Notes: generated from the sequence alone by a model not told the origin. A stretch of DNA of 64,000 bases from Flavobacterium johnsoniae (GCF_001879205.1 NZ_MLFK01000005.1:124001-188000); one strand, 5' to 3'; counted from the first letter of the stretch, positions 55,110 through 63,222 are shown. Translations and numbers: made by a program.

Positions 55110-55562
55110 TTACATTTCGTTCAATTCGTTGAACTCGTGTAATGATTTCAATGTGTTTTCGTAAAATAAAATAGCTGCAATAAGGTTTCCTTTATCAGAG
55201 TAAGGCATCATTTTTCTTTGAAACTCAACTGTAGTATCTAAGAAAGTAGATGTACCAACTGCCTGAGCATCTAAAACTTTTTTGTGCTCGTTATCGTCTG
55301 GAATACCTAAGTCTGCCATCGTAACACCAGGTTTTGTAACCAACGCAATGTAAGGGAGAGTTTTTACTAATACTTTAATTCGCTCAATGTATAATTCCAA
55401 AAGTTCTCCTTTTTGCATACCACTCAATTCTTTTTGATCGTGATATTTACGAATAAGAGCAGTTGTACTGATAATACTTCTTGGAGCGTTTTTTGCCTGG
55501 GCAGAAACAGCCGCAGTTGTCATGATAAAAAATGCACTAAATAAAATAATTTTCCCTTTCAT
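55110..55562 (-). CDS. Small secreted protein, first gene of the spr operon
   Basis: A 150-residue exported protein with signal peptide KIILFSAFFIMTTAAVSAQ. The mature chain is helical: TTALIRKYHDQKELSGMQKG, ELYIERIKVLVKTLPYIALV, VTMADLGIPDDNEHKKVLDA and a C-terminal helix FYENTLKSLHEFNELNEM. I recognise no family with certainty. As the promoter-proximal gene it should be translated at least as much as the giant adhesin below. It follows a standard TTG-18-TATTTTTG promoter with a 5' leader of about 30 bases. Confidence 0.75.
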   Translation of the reverse strand: MKGKIILFSAFFIMTTAAVSAQAKNAPRSIISTTALIRKYHDQKELSGMQKGELLELYIERIKVLVKTLPYIALVTKPGVTMADLGIPDDNEHKKVLDAQAVGTSTFLDTTVEFQRKMMPYSDKGNLIAAILFYENTLKSLHEFNELNEM

Positions 55563-55596
55563 AAATTCTTATTATATAATTGGTTGTTGATGAAAA

Positions 55597-55625
55597 CAAA
55601 AATATAGAAATTAACTTAAATTCAA
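55597..55625 (-). promoter_or_regulatory. Promoter of the seven-gene spr operon
   Basis: On the minus strand TTG (55623-55625), an 18-bp spacer and TATTTTTG (55597-55604) match the Bacteroidota consensus. It lies about 34 bases before the first ATG of a 28.4-kb operon. An A/T-run region lies directly upstream and may act as an UP-like element. Confidence 0.8.
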
Positions 55626-55965
55626 CTTTATTGATTTTTTTTTTCAAAAAAAAAGCTTAAAAAAACCTTAAAAACCAGCGTTATGTCGAGAAAATGTGCG
55701 TTTTAACGTGGTTTTTGTTAAAATTGTTAAAATAGAAACCGTAAGATATTCCGCATAAAAAGACACTCATTTTAATTAATAAATAGCCAAAAAAACCGTA
55801 CGTTTATCGTTTTCAGTAAAAAAATATTAACAAAAAAGTCTTGATATCTGCTCGCGTCAACTAATTTATTAACAAAAGTTAGTTAACATCCCGCAAAGTT
55901 TTTAGCAAAAATCAATCATAATCTCATAAATGAAATGCAGCTGATAATCTTTTAATCGAAAATTT
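55626..55965. other. AT-rich divergent intergenic region, no gene seen
   Basis: The 340 bases between the spr promoter and the holB promoter are AT-rich with long A and T runs (about 55627-55669). No ORF, RNA gene or hairpin terminator was recognised. Sites for regulators of the spr operon could lie here. Confidence 0.6.
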
Positions 55966-55993
55966 TTGACTACATCATTTTCTTCTATCTTTG
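55966..55993 (+). promoter_or_regulatory. holB promoter (leaderless)
   Basis: TTG (55966-55968), a 17-bp spacer and TATCTTTG (55986-55993) match the consensus. Only 4 bases separate the box from the ATG at 55998, so the transcript should start at or by the start codon. Confidence 0.75.
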
Positions 55994-55997
55994 CTTC

Positions 55998-57146
55998 ATG
56001 CAATTTTCACAAATTTTAGGTCAGGATTACATCAAAAGTCACTTGATAAAAAGTGCCTCTTCCGGGCGAATTCCGCATGCGCAATTATTTATCGGACCCG
56101 AAGGAAGTGGTACGTTATCTACTGCAATTGCCTATGCCCAGTACATTTTATGCAATAACACAGGGAACGAAAATGAAAACGGAAACGATTCCTGCAATTT
56201 GAAATTTCAAAACATTTCGCATCCGGATCTTCATTTTATTTACCCAACCGTTACAACCGAAGATGTTAAAACCAAACCCAAAAGTTTAGACTTTATTCAG
56301 GATTGGAGAACCTTCATTCAGGAAATGCCTTACGGCGGATTATTTGACTGGTATAAAATTCTGGGCGTTCAAAACAAACAGGGCGAAATCAGGGTCGAAG
56401 ATGCACAGGAAGTTCTAAAATCGCTTGCGCTGAAATCATACGAAGGCGGTTATAAAATCATGATTATCTGGATGGCCGATAAAATGAATATCGCCGCTTC
56501 AAACAAACTTTTAAAACTACTCGAAGAACCTTCAGATAAAACCATTTTTATTCTGATTTCTGAAAATGAAGAAGACATCATACAAACCATACGTTCTCGC
56601 TGTCAGGTAATTCACTTTAACGGACTGCCGGAAAAAGTTATTGCCGATGCTTTGGTTTCTCAGGAAAATATTGATGCTAATGTCGCTAAAAAAATTGCCC
56701 ATCAGGCACAGGGAAATTTTAATAAAGCACTGCATTTGTTAAAAGAAGATGATTCTGAATATCCTTTCGAACAATGGTTTGTAAACTGGGTTCGTGCGGC
56801 TTTCAGAGCAAAAGGAAATGCGGCCGCCATTCAGGATTTAATTTCATGGAGTGAAGAAATTGCCGCACTAGGACGCGAAAGCCAGAAAAAATTCATTCAA
56901 TTCTGCATCGAAATGTTCAGACAGGCACTTTTACTTAATTATCAAACACCAAGTTTGGTTTACATAGAGCCAAAAGTTGACAAATTTAAACTCGAAAATT
57001 TTGCCCCTTTTGTAAATGGCAATAACATTCATGAAATTTTCAAAGAACTTTCAGATGCGATGTATCACATTGAAAGAAACGGAAACGCAAAAATAATCTT
57101 AACCGATTTATCTATAAAACTGACTCGTTTAATTCATAAAAAATAG
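55998..57146 (+). CDS. holB: DNA polymerase III subunit delta'
   Basis: A 382-residue subunit of the clamp-loader complex that places the sliding clamp on DNA. The AAA+ fold is visible: AQLFIGPEGSGTLSTA (residues 28-43), GEIRVEDAQEVLKSLALKS, WMADKMNIAASNKLLKLLEEP, FILISENEEDIIQTIRSRC. The Walker A lysine is absent (GPEGSGTLS with Thr39), as expected for delta', which does not hydrolyse ATP. The zinc module is reduced to two cysteines (52 and 66), as in other Bacteroidota. The gene is transcribed from a leaderless promoter and is followed 7 bases later by a DoxX-like gene. Confidence 0.92.
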   Translation: MQFSQILGQDYIKSHLIKSASSGRIPHAQLFIGPEGSGTLSTAIAYAQYILCNNTGNENENGNDSCNLKFQNISHPDLHFIYPTVTTEDVKTKPKSLDFIQDWRTFIQEMPYGGLFDWYKILGVQNKQGEIRVEDAQEVLKSLALKSYEGGYKIMIIWMADKMNIAASNKLLKLLEEPSDKTIFILISENEEDIIQTIRSRCQVIHFNGLPEKVIADALVSQENIDANVAKKIAHQAQGNFNKALHLLKEDDSEYPFEQWFVNWVRAAFRAKGNAAAIQDLISWSEEIAALGRESQKKFIQFCIEMFRQALLLNYQTPSLVYIEPKVDKFKLENFAPFVNGNNIHEIFKELSDAMYHIERNGNAKIILTDLSIKLTRLIHKK

Positions 57147-57153
57147 TCCTCAA

Positions 57154-57537
57154 ATGAATAATGCTGCCTCTATTTTATTACTAGCTTTTTTAGCCTTAAC
57201 TTTTTTACAATCAGGCTATGAGAAGATTTTTTACTGGAAAGATAATGTGGCCTGGCTTAAAGAACATTTTGCCAAAACACCGCTAAAAAATCAAGTGCCT
57301 CTTGCTCTTTTTCATTTGCTGGTTGTCGAACTAATTTCCGGAATTTTGTGCGTAGTGGGTGCCATTCAACTACTCACAAACAGCGGTCGTGAATATGGTT
57401 TTTATGGCGCTGTATTTTCATGTATATGTTTGTTAATGATGCTTTTCGGACAACGATTAGCCAAAGATTACGATGGTGCAAGAACCATTGTTATATATTT
57501 TATCCCTGCTGTTATGGCAGTTTACTGGTTGAATTAA
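57154..57537 (+). CDS. DoxX-family membrane protein
   Basis: A 127-residue protein with four transmembrane helices (about residues 5-22, 48-72, 82-100, 107-126). The N-terminal FLALTFLQSGYEKIFYWKDN has the DoxX pattern (helix, then FxSGxxKl), then LFHLLVVELISGILCVVGAI. DoxX proteins are small membrane proteins linked to redox or sulfur stress in some bacteria; here the role is unknown. It is co-transcribed with holB (7-base gap). After the stop comes a dispersed repeat with CAGATTCACACAGATTTTTT at 57561-57580. Confidence 0.85.
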   Translation: MNNAASILLLAFLALTFLQSGYEKIFYWKDNVAWLKEHFAKTPLKNQVPLALFHLLVVELISGILCVVGAIQLLTNSGREYGFYGAVFSCICLLMMLFGQRLAKDYDGARTIVIYFIPAVMAVYWLN

Positions 57538-57655
57538 AAAATATGCCACTAATTTCACAGATTCACACAGATTTTTTAATCATTTTAAGCTGTGAAAGCT
57601 GTGGCAAAAAAACCGTCTGTTTAGCTGACATCAAAAAAATTTTATTATCAAAAAA

Positions 57656-58165
57656 ATGAATCCAAAACACCCTTCAGAATCCCTAACAATATTAACTGAT
57701 TTAGTTTTACCAAGCGAAACTAATCCTTTAAACAATCTTTTTGGCGGCGAATTATTAGCCAGAATGGATCGCGCGGCAAGTATTGCTGCCCGCAGACATT
57801 CGCGCCGAATTGTGGTTACGGCCTCTGTCAATCATGTGGCTTTCAACAGAGCAATTTCTCTTGGCAGTGTGGTTACTGTTGAAGCAAAAGTCTCAAGATC
57901 ATTCAAAAGTTCTATGGAAGTTTTTATAGACGTTTGGGTTGAAGACCGCGAATCTGGAAACAGAACAAAAGCAAATGAAGCAATTTACACTTTTGTAGCT
58001 GTTGATGATACCGGAAGACCTGTTGAAGTTCCGGCAATTGTACCCGAAACAGAACTTGAAATACAGCGCTTTGAAGCTGCATTGCGCCGTAAACAATTGA
58101 GTTTACTGCTTGCAGGCAAAATTAAACCTTCGGACGCGACAGAATTAAAGGCTTTATTTTTATAG
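57656..58165 (+). CDS. Acyl-CoA thioesterase, hotdog fold
   Basis: A 169-residue cytosolic thioesterase of the YciA/BACH type. Key segments are NPLNNLFGGELLARMDRAAS (residues 23-42, with the FGG and catalytic Asp), VVTASVNHVAFNRAI and VTVEAKVSRSFKSSMEVFID. The C-terminal third (RFEAALRRKQLSLLLAGKIK) is a helix beyond the single hotdog domain. It hydrolyses acyl-CoA, which may supply free fatty acids or limit CoA trapping. It starts 118 bases after the doxX stop and is followed by recA with no terminator seen between them, so read-through is possible. The exact chain-length preference cannot be read. Confidence 0.9.
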   Translation: MNPKHPSESLTILTDLVLPSETNPLNNLFGGELLARMDRAASIAARRHSRRIVVTASVNHVAFNRAISLGSVVTVEAKVSRSFKSSMEVFIDVWVEDRESGNRTKANEAIYTFVAVDDTGRPVEVPAIVPETELEIQRFEAALRRKQLSLLLAGKIKPSDATELKALFL

Positions 58166-58324
58166 TAAAAATTGTAGCAATTTGTAACAATTGGGAAGGG
58201 TCAAACTTCAAAAAAAAGAAGTATTTTTACAAAATTACAAGCCTAACAAATAAAAATCAGGAAGTTGTTTGCCTTTTTGATTTTTTTTGAGAGAAAAAAT
58301 AACAATTTTAGACAAAAAGAAAAG

Positions 58325-59332
58325 ATGAGTTCAGACAAAGAAGCCAAATTAAAAGCGTTACAATTAACGCTTGATAAACTTGACAAAACCTACGGAAAAG
58401 GAACCGTAATGAAAATGGGCGACAGAGCCATTGTAGAGGTAGAAACGATTTCTTCTGGCTCACTTGGTGTTGATTTAGCTCTTGGAGTAAATGGTTATCC
58501 AAAAGGAAGAATTATAGAAATATACGGGCCAGAATCGTCTGGTAAAACTACATTAACATTACATGCTATTGCCGAAGCTCAAAAAGCAGGCGGAATTGCA
58601 GCGTTTATTGATGCAGAACATGCCTTTGATAGAAATTATGCCGAAAAATTAGGCGTTGATATCGAAAACTTAATTATTTCTCAGCCAGACAATGGAGAGC
58701 AGGCTTTAGAAATTGCCGAAAACTTAATTCGTTCCGGAGCTATAGACATCGTTGTAATTGACTCTGTAGCAGCTTTAACTCCAAAAAGTGAGATCGAAGG
58801 TGAAATGGGAGATTCTAAAATGGGTCTTCATGCACGTTTGATGTCTCAGGCTTTGAGAAAACTAACAGGAACTATCAGTAAAACAAATTGTACTGTTTTC
58901 TTCATCAACCAATTACGTGAAAAAATTGGAGTGATGTTTGGAAACCCTGAAACAACAACAGGTGGTAACGCATTAAAATTCTATGCATCTGTTCGTTTAG
59001 ATATTCGTCGTTCGTCTCAAATTAAAGATGGTGAAAACGTAATTGGAAACAGAACCAAAGTTAAAATCGTTAAAAACAAAGTAGCGCCACCATTTAAAAC
59101 TGCCGAATTTGATATTATGTACGGAGAAGGAGTTTCTAAAACAGGTGAAATTCTAGACTTAGCGGTTGAATTCGAAATCGTTAAAAAAGCCGGATCATGG
59201 TTTAGCTACGGAGATACAAAATTAGGACAAGGCCGTGATGCCGTAAAAGCTTTAATTAAAGATAATCCTGAATTAGCTGATGAATTAGAGGTGAAAATTA
59301 AAGCTCACATCAAAGAATTAGCAGATGCATAA
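58325..59332 (+). CDS. recA: Recombinase A
   Basis: A 335-residue strand-exchange protein for homologous recombination and SOS induction. Motifs: Walker [10 protein letters not shown] (69-77), [40 protein letters not shown], the L1 and L2 loop regions ([39 protein letters not shown]). The length is slightly below the E. coli protein owing to a short C-terminal tail. ATG at 58325 gives [13 protein letters not shown], the usual N-terminus; a TTG 60 bases upstream would add residues of no homology. No clear promoter was seen upstream. A strong terminator follows at 59372-59399. Confidence 0.98.
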   Translation: MSSDKEAKLKALQLTLDKLDKTYGKGTVMKMGDRAIVEVETISSGSLGVDLALGVNGYPKGRIIEIYGPESSGKTTLTLHAIAEAQKAGGIAAFIDAEHAFDRNYAEKLGVDIENLIISQPDNGEQALEIAENLIRSGAIDIVVIDSVAALTPKSEIEGEMGDSKMGLHARLMSQALRKLTGTISKTNCTVFFINQLREKIGVMFGNPETTTGGNALKFYASVRLDIRRSSQIKDGENVIGNRTKVKIVKNKVAPPFKTAEFDIMYGEGVSKTGEILDLAVEFEIVKKAGSWFSYGDTKLGQGRDAVKALIKDNPELADELEVKIKAHIKELADA

Positions 59333-59371
59333 TATCTCATAATAGTATTTAAAATCAATACTTTATATACA

Positions 59372-59399
59372 AACCCAATAGCTTAAAAGTTGTTGGGTT
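59372..59399 (+). terminator. recA terminator
   Basis: A 9-bp stem (59372-59380 with 59391-59399, one G-U pair; core AACCCAA) over a 10-base loop, followed by a T-run at 59398-59404. Confidence 0.88.
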
Positions 59400-59425
59400 T
59401 TTTATTTTCAAAAAAAAATTAAAAA

Positions 59426-59575
59426 CGACGCAACCTTTTTCAAATAAATCCATCTAGTTATAAGACACCCCGATTTGCTGGTATTGCCATAATATCCATT
59501 TCGGCGTTTTTAGAATAAATTTGGTTGGTTGATTCGACAAAAGTCCGTTAGTTTCCTGAACTAACGGATTTTTTT
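59426..59575 (+). ncRNA. Candidate small transcript between recA and plsC
   Basis: The word CGACGCAACCTTTT (59426-59439) is followed about 100 bases later by an intrinsic terminator (stem TCCGTTAGTT 59544-59553 with 59559-59568, then eight T). No ORF lies between. A second copy of the word occurs at 59605-59618. The pairing of a duplicated promoter-like word with a terminator suggests a small non-coding RNA of roughly 100 nt. The promoter role of GCAACC is an inference by analogy with ECF sigma -35 elements. Confidence 0.35.
59544..59568 (+). terminator. Orphan intrinsic terminator
   Basis: A perfect 10-bp stem, TCCGTTAGTT/AACTAACGGA, with a 5-base loop and a following run of T. It is not the end of any annotated gene; the recA terminator lies 150 bases upstream. 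Confidence 0.85.
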
Positions 59576-59708
59576 ATCTCTTTTTTTTGTTTTTTTTTAT
59601 CATTCGACGCAACCTTTTACATTTTCTTCTCTCTTCATAAAGTATGATATTAACTTGAGTTTATATTTTTTTTAAACTCTTTATTACCAACCTTATAATA
59701 TTTTAACC

Positions 59709-59813
59709 ATGAAAGAGAAAATAGAAGTGTTGTTGATTAAAAACCGAAAAAAAACCAAATTAAAATTTAAAAAAGTATTACGATTTATCTCAGAAAAAAT
59801 AATACATAGATAA
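59709..59813 (+). CDS. Candidate 34-residue basic peptide
   Basis: An ATG-started 34-codon ORF reads MKEKIEVLLIKNRKKTKLKF and so on, ending SEKIIHR. It is strongly basic, with no membrane segment. It lies in a stretch that begins with the second CGACGCAACCTTTT word (59605-59618) and ends with a strong terminator (59851-59886). No ribosome-binding site is visible, which is normal here, and chance ORFs of this size are common in AT-rich DNA. I recognise no family; existence is uncertain. Confidence 0.3.
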   Translation: MKEKIEVLLIKNRKKTKLKFKKVLRFISEKIIHR

Positions 59814-59850
59814 GCTTTTTGAATATAAAAGGGGTTTTAGTTCAAAAGAA

Positions 59851-59886
59851 AACCCGATAATTCCGAGGCTTCGGGATTGTCGGGTT
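59851..59886. terminator. Bidirectional terminator between the small-transcript region and plsC
   Basis: A 16-bp stem (59851-59866 with 59871-59886; core AACCCGATAATTCCGA, G-U pairs allowed) with the loop GGCT. It ends the minus-strand plsC gene 12 bases after its stop and can also stop transcripts from the left. Confidence 0.88.
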
Positions 59887-59897
59887 TATTATTTAAA

Positions 59898-60653
59898 TTA
59901 AGCTTTTAAATCTTTCTTTTTAAATTCGAGTAACGTTTTATAAATCAATTGTCTCACAGTATCCCGAAGCTCTTTTCTGTTATCAGATGTCAGACCGCTT
60001 GTTTCAATAAAAGGCAAAACTTTTCCACGCATTTTTCCCGGACTTCCACTTAAAAAAGTATAAGAAAATCGTTCTTTATTATCGGGAAAAACAATGGGTA
60101 CAATTGGAATTTGATGTTCTATAGCAAGTCTAAAAGCACCGTCTTTAAACTCATCCAGTAAAATAGATTCATCATCAGGAACACCTCCCTCAGGAAAAAT
60201 ACAAATGCTTAAACCTTGACTTAACCGGTCTTGAGCTCTTTTAAAAACTTCATTTTTACTTTTCGAAGAATTTCGGTCTACCAAAATACAGGTTCTCTTG
60301 TAGAAAAACCCAAATAACGGAATTTTCACCAGTTCTTTCTTTCCCACAAAAACAAATGGATTTCTAATAATGGCAAGCATCAGCATAATATCTGTCATTG
60401 AGGTATGGTTTGCCACGATCATATAGCTCGTATTTTTAATAAGCTTTTGTTCTCGTTTCACTTTGTAATAGAAACCCATGCCAAAAAGGATGAATTTAGC
60501 CCAAATGCGGGCCATTTTAAAGAAATAGGGATATCCTCTTTCTGAGATGATAGAAATAAGCAAAAACGGCAGCATAATCAGTATTGGAACCGCCATTAAA
60601 ATATAGAACCAAATGCGCCAAATAATCCAAAAAATAATCTTTAATCCTTTCAT
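59898..60653 (-). CDS. Second PlsC-type acyltransferase
   Basis: A 251-residue membrane-bound acyltransferase. The HX4D motif is ANHTSMTDIM (His83, Asp88). The next motif is VGKKELVKIPLFG, then ILVDRNSSKSKN and FPEGGVPDDES (153-163), where the usual EGTRS is replaced by EGGVP, marking it as a different subgroup from the plsC at 16510. The N-terminus has two hydrophobic segments (residues about 5-36). It likely acylates lysophospholipid or an ornithine-lipid or related precursor. It is monocistronic with a probable leaderless promoter and a terminator after the stop. Confidence 0.88.
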   Translation of the reverse strand: MKGLKIIFWIIWRIWFYILMAVPILIMLPFLLISIISERGYPYFFKMARIWAKFILFGMGFYYKVKREQKLIKNTSYMIVANHTSMTDIMLMLAIIRNPFVFVGKKELVKIPLFGFFYKRTCILVDRNSSKSKNEVFKRAQDRLSQGLSICIFPEGGVPDDESILLDEFKDGAFRLAIEHQIPIVPIVFPDNKERFSYTFLSGSPGKMRGKVLPFIETSGLTSDNRKELRDTVRQLIYKTLLEFKKKDLKA

Positions 60654-60658
60654 GGTTT

Positions 60659-60666
60659 CAAATGTA
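60659..60666 (-). promoter_or_regulatory. -7 promoter box of the second plsC (leaderless)
   Basis: The minus strand reads TACATTTG (TAnnTTTG), 5 bases before the ATG at 60653. No -33 TTG at 17-20 bp was recognised. Confidence 0.5.
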
Positions 60667-60749
60667 AGAAAACAGAAGTGAATTTAATTTCAGACTCATA
60701 GATTTTTTAGAATATTAGCCTTTTCTAATAAATAAAACTTTGAAATAGC

Positions 60750-60845
60750 ACAGATGTTCAATAAACTTTGCAGACTTTACGAAAACTTTGCGAACTTTGC
60801 AGTTATAAAAAAACTTCACGAACTTCGCAGTTAAGAAAAAAACTA
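60750..60845. repeat. Tandem AAACTTTGCG-type intergenic repeat before trpS
   Basis: The words AAACTTTGCAGACTTTACG, AAAACTTTGCGAACTTTGC and AACTTCGCAG recur in a row from about 60767. The inverse of the same word (CGCAGAGACGCAAAGTTTT) lies in the repeat at 10491-10693. It fills most of the gap before trpS; no promoter consensus was seen in it. Confidence 0.6.
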
Positions 60846-60847
60846 GA

Positions 60848-61822
60848 ATGGCAAAAATACTTACTGGTGTTCAGAGTACTGGAACACCGCATTTAGGCAA
60901 TTTATTGGGAGCAATTATCCCTGCAATTGAATTATCGAATGATCCTGCAAATGAATCTTTTTTGTTTATTGCTGATTTACATTCGATTACACAAATTAAA
61001 GATGGTAAAACATTAAGAGAAAACACTTACAGCACTGCCGCTGCTTGGCTTGCCTGTGGTTTAAATCCTGATAAAGTAACTTTCTACAGACAATCTGATG
61101 TGATTCAAACTGCAGAATTAACCTGGTATTTAAGCTGTTTTTTTCCATTCCAGCGTTTAACTCTGGCCCATTCTTTCAAAGACAAAGCTGATCGCTTAGA
61201 CGATGTTAATGCCGGACTTTTTACCTATCCGATGTTAATGGCTGCCGATATTTTACTTTACGATGCAGAGTTTGTTCCGGTTGGAAAAGACCAATTGCAG
61301 CATTTAGAAATTACGCGTGATGTAGCTTCACGTTTTAATCATCAAATGGGAGAAACATTTGTAATTCCAGAAGCTAAAATTCAGGAAGACAGCATGCTGA
61401 TTCCAGGCACAAATGGTGGAAAAATGAGTAAATCAGCCAATAATATTATCAATATTTTCCTTGATGATAAAGTGCTTCGCAAACAGGTTATGAGTATTGA
61501 AACAGACAGCACGCCACTTGAAGAACCAAAAAACCCAGATACTTGTAATGCTTTTGCAATTTATTCTTTATTAGCAAACGAGGCTCAAATTGCAGAAATG
61601 AGAGCGAATTATCTGGGCGGAAATTATGGTTATGGCCACGCAAAACAAGCTCTTTTTGAATTAATTACAGAGAAATTTAAAACAGAAAGAGAAAAATACA
61701 ATTACTACATGAACAATCTTGACGAGGTAAATGCTTTATTAAAGAAAGGCGCTGCAAAGGCTTCAGTTGTTGCTGATGGTGTTTTGGCCAAGGTTCGTAA
61801 TGTTCTCGGATTTGAGAATTAA
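60848..61822 (+). CDS. trpS: Tryptophanyl-tRNA synthetase
   Basis: A 324-residue class I aminoacyl-tRNA synthetase that charges tRNA-Trp. The HIGH-like motif is TGTPHLGN (residues 11-18), the KMSKS motif is complete in GGKMSKSANN (about residue 192). Between them are FIADLHSITQIKDG, YPMLMAADILLYDAEFVPVG and KDQLQHLEITRDVASRFN, all typical of bacterial TrpRS. Length is normal (about 325-335). The gene is monocistronic, preceded by a repeat-filled gap and followed by a hairpin terminator at 61850-61873. Confidence 0.98.
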   Translation: MAKILTGVQSTGTPHLGNLLGAIIPAIELSNDPANESFLFIADLHSITQIKDGKTLRENTYSTAAAWLACGLNPDKVTFYRQSDVIQTAELTWYLSCFFPFQRLTLAHSFKDKADRLDDVNAGLFTYPMLMAADILLYDAEFVPVGKDQLQHLEITRDVASRFNHQMGETFVIPEAKIQEDSMLIPGTNGGKMSKSANNIINIFLDDKVLRKQVMSIETDSTPLEEPKNPDTCNAFAIYSLLANEAQIAEMRANYLGGNYGYGHAKQALFELITEKFKTEREKYNYYMNNLDEVNALLKKGAAKASVVADGVLAKVRNVLGFEN

Positions 61823-61849
61823 AAAAATTACAATTTCTTCATTATCATA

Positions 61850-61873
61850 AACCTCTTGTTTTTACAGGAGGTT
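61850..61873 (+). terminator. trpS terminator
   Basis: A 10-bp stem (AACCTCTTGT 61850-61859 with 61864-61873, one G-U pair) with a TTTT loop, followed by a T-run. It lies 28 bases after the trpS stop. Confidence 0.85.
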
Positions 61874-61959
61874 TTTTTTATTCAAAAAAAGATCTCAACT
61901 CATTTTAAATTTGTAAATTCATAATAATGAAATGTTTATAAATTTTAAATTAAAAAATA

Positions 61960-62085
61960 ATGAACAAATATATTGAAGATTACGACATTCCGCCTTATCT
62001 GTTTCAAGTTCTAAATATACTTTTTGGACTTTTGGCCATCTACATTTTATATCGATTATTTAAGCACTTTAGAAAGAAAAACTAA
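61960..62085 (+). CDS. Small single-span membrane peptide, unknown
   Basis: A 41-residue ORF starts MNKYIEDYDIPPYLFQV and continues with a transmembrane helix (about residues 16-33, NILFGLLAIYILY) and a basic tail (RLFKHFRKKN). The layout of a short polar N-terminus, one helix and a positive C-terminus looks like a real small inner-membrane protein. It lies alone between the trpS terminator and dprA on the opposite strand. No family recognised, and no promoter consensus seen. Confidence 0.5.
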   Translation: MNKYIEDYDIPPYLFQVLNILFGLLAIYILYRLFKHFRKKN

Positions 62086-62109
62086 AGTTTAAAATAAGCT
62101 TTTATTCTC

Positions 62110-63210
62110 TTAAACAGCTTCAAACATTTTGCCGGGCAAAGGCCTTATAATGCCTTTCAGCTCCATATTTACCAACGTGCCGGAAATTCTAAAAATGGGT
62201 AAATTACATTCTAAAGCAATAATATCAAGTAATTCTTTACCATTCTTTAAAAGAAAATCATAAATTTTCTGTTCATAAGGATCAAGATCAATAAACAGTT
62301 GTTTTTGAATGGCTTGAGGTTTCTTTTCAATATCCCAATTCAACACATAAATCAAATCTGCTGCACAGGTAAGCACATTTGCTTTTTGGGTTTTAATCAG
62401 ATCATTACAACCCTGACTATACCTATCTGTTACCCTTCCAGGAACAGCAAAAACATCACGATTATAATCGTTAGCTAAATTGGCCGTGATGAGTGATCCG
62501 CCTTTATCAGCCGATTCAATTACAATTGTAGCTTCACTGATTCCGGCAACAATTCGGTTACGGCGAACAAAGTTTTCTTTGTCAGGACTTGCAGAACTCC
62601 AAAATTCTGTAATAAAACCGCCGTTTTCTTCCATTTTCGCCATATATTTTTTGTGCACTCGCGGATAAATCTGGTTTAATCCGTGTGCCAAAACTCCAAT
62701 AGTCTGTAAATTGTATTCCATTGCAAACTGATGCGCCACTATATCAACTCCGTATGCAAAACCGCTTACAATTACTGGATCAAGAAGAGCCAGATCCTCA
62801 ATCAGTTTCCTGCAGAATTCTGTTCCGTACGAAGTAATCTGCCTCGTGCCTACAATACTAATTATTTTTCGGTTTTTCAAATCGATATTTCCACCCGAAA
62901 AAAGTAAAACCGGCGAATCTATACAATGTTTTAAGCGATCCGGGTAATTTTCATCCTGAAAAAAAGAAACATCTATATTGTTTTTTCTAATAAAAGCGAG
63001 CTCTTGATCTGCCTTCTCAAAAATTATTTTATCTTTTAAATTCTTTAATAAAACTGAACCAACTCCATCTATTCCAGCTAATTGATTCAATTTTGAATTC
63101 AAAACATTTTCTGCATTTCCACAGTAATTCAATAACTTTTTGGCCATAATATCTCCTACTCCATCCACTTTCATTAAGGCTAATAAATAAAATAATTCCT
63201 GATCTGACAT
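62110..63210 (-). CDS. dprA: DNA-processing protein DprA
   Basis: A 366-residue cytosolic protein that loads RecA on incoming single-stranded DNA during transformation. The N-terminus has a helix-hairpin-helix (KVDGVGDIMAKKLLNYCGN). The Rossmann core follows: SIVGTRQITSYGTEFCRKL, IVSGFAYGVDIVAHQFA, GVLAHGLNQIYPRVHKKYM, NGGFITEF, RRNRIVAGISEATIVIESA and KGGSLITANLANDYNRDVFA. The C-terminal 60 residues (PYEQKIYDFLLKNGKELLDI) form a DML1-like winged helix. Length and order are normal. A leaderless-type promoter precedes it; recA is 3 kb away on the other strand. Confidence 0.95.
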   Translation of the reverse strand: MSDQELFYLLALMKVDGVGDIMAKKLLNYCGNAENVLNSKLNQLAGIDGVGSVLLKNLKDKIIFEKADQELAFIRKNNIDVSFFQDENYPDRLKHCIDSPVLLFSGGNIDLKNRKIISIVGTRQITSYGTEFCRKLIEDLALLDPVIVSGFAYGVDIVAHQFAMEYNLQTIGVLAHGLNQIYPRVHKKYMAKMEENGGFITEFWSSASPDKENFVRRNRIVAGISEATIVIESADKGGSLITANLANDYNRDVFAVPGRVTDRYSQGCNDLIKTQKANVLTCAADLIYVLNWDIEKKPQAIQKQLFIDLDPYEQKIYDFLLKNGKELLDIIALECNLPIFRISGTLVNMELKGIIRPLPGKMFEAV

Positions 63211-63214
63211 TTTG

Positions 63215-63222
63215 CAAAAATA
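63215..63222 (-). promoter_or_regulatory. -7 promoter box of dprA (leaderless)
   Basis: The minus strand reads TATTTTTG (TAnnTTTG), 4 bases before the ATG at 63210. No -33 TTG at the right distance was recognised. Confidence 0.5.

Noticed and set aside
56091-56117. Missing Walker A lysine in HolB as a mutation
   Set aside because: Loss of the lysine is normal for the delta' subunit, which does not hydrolyse ATP.
58265-58324. Upstream start for RecA
   Set aside because: It needs a TTG start, adds residues of no homology, and the ATG at 58325 gives the standard N-terminus.
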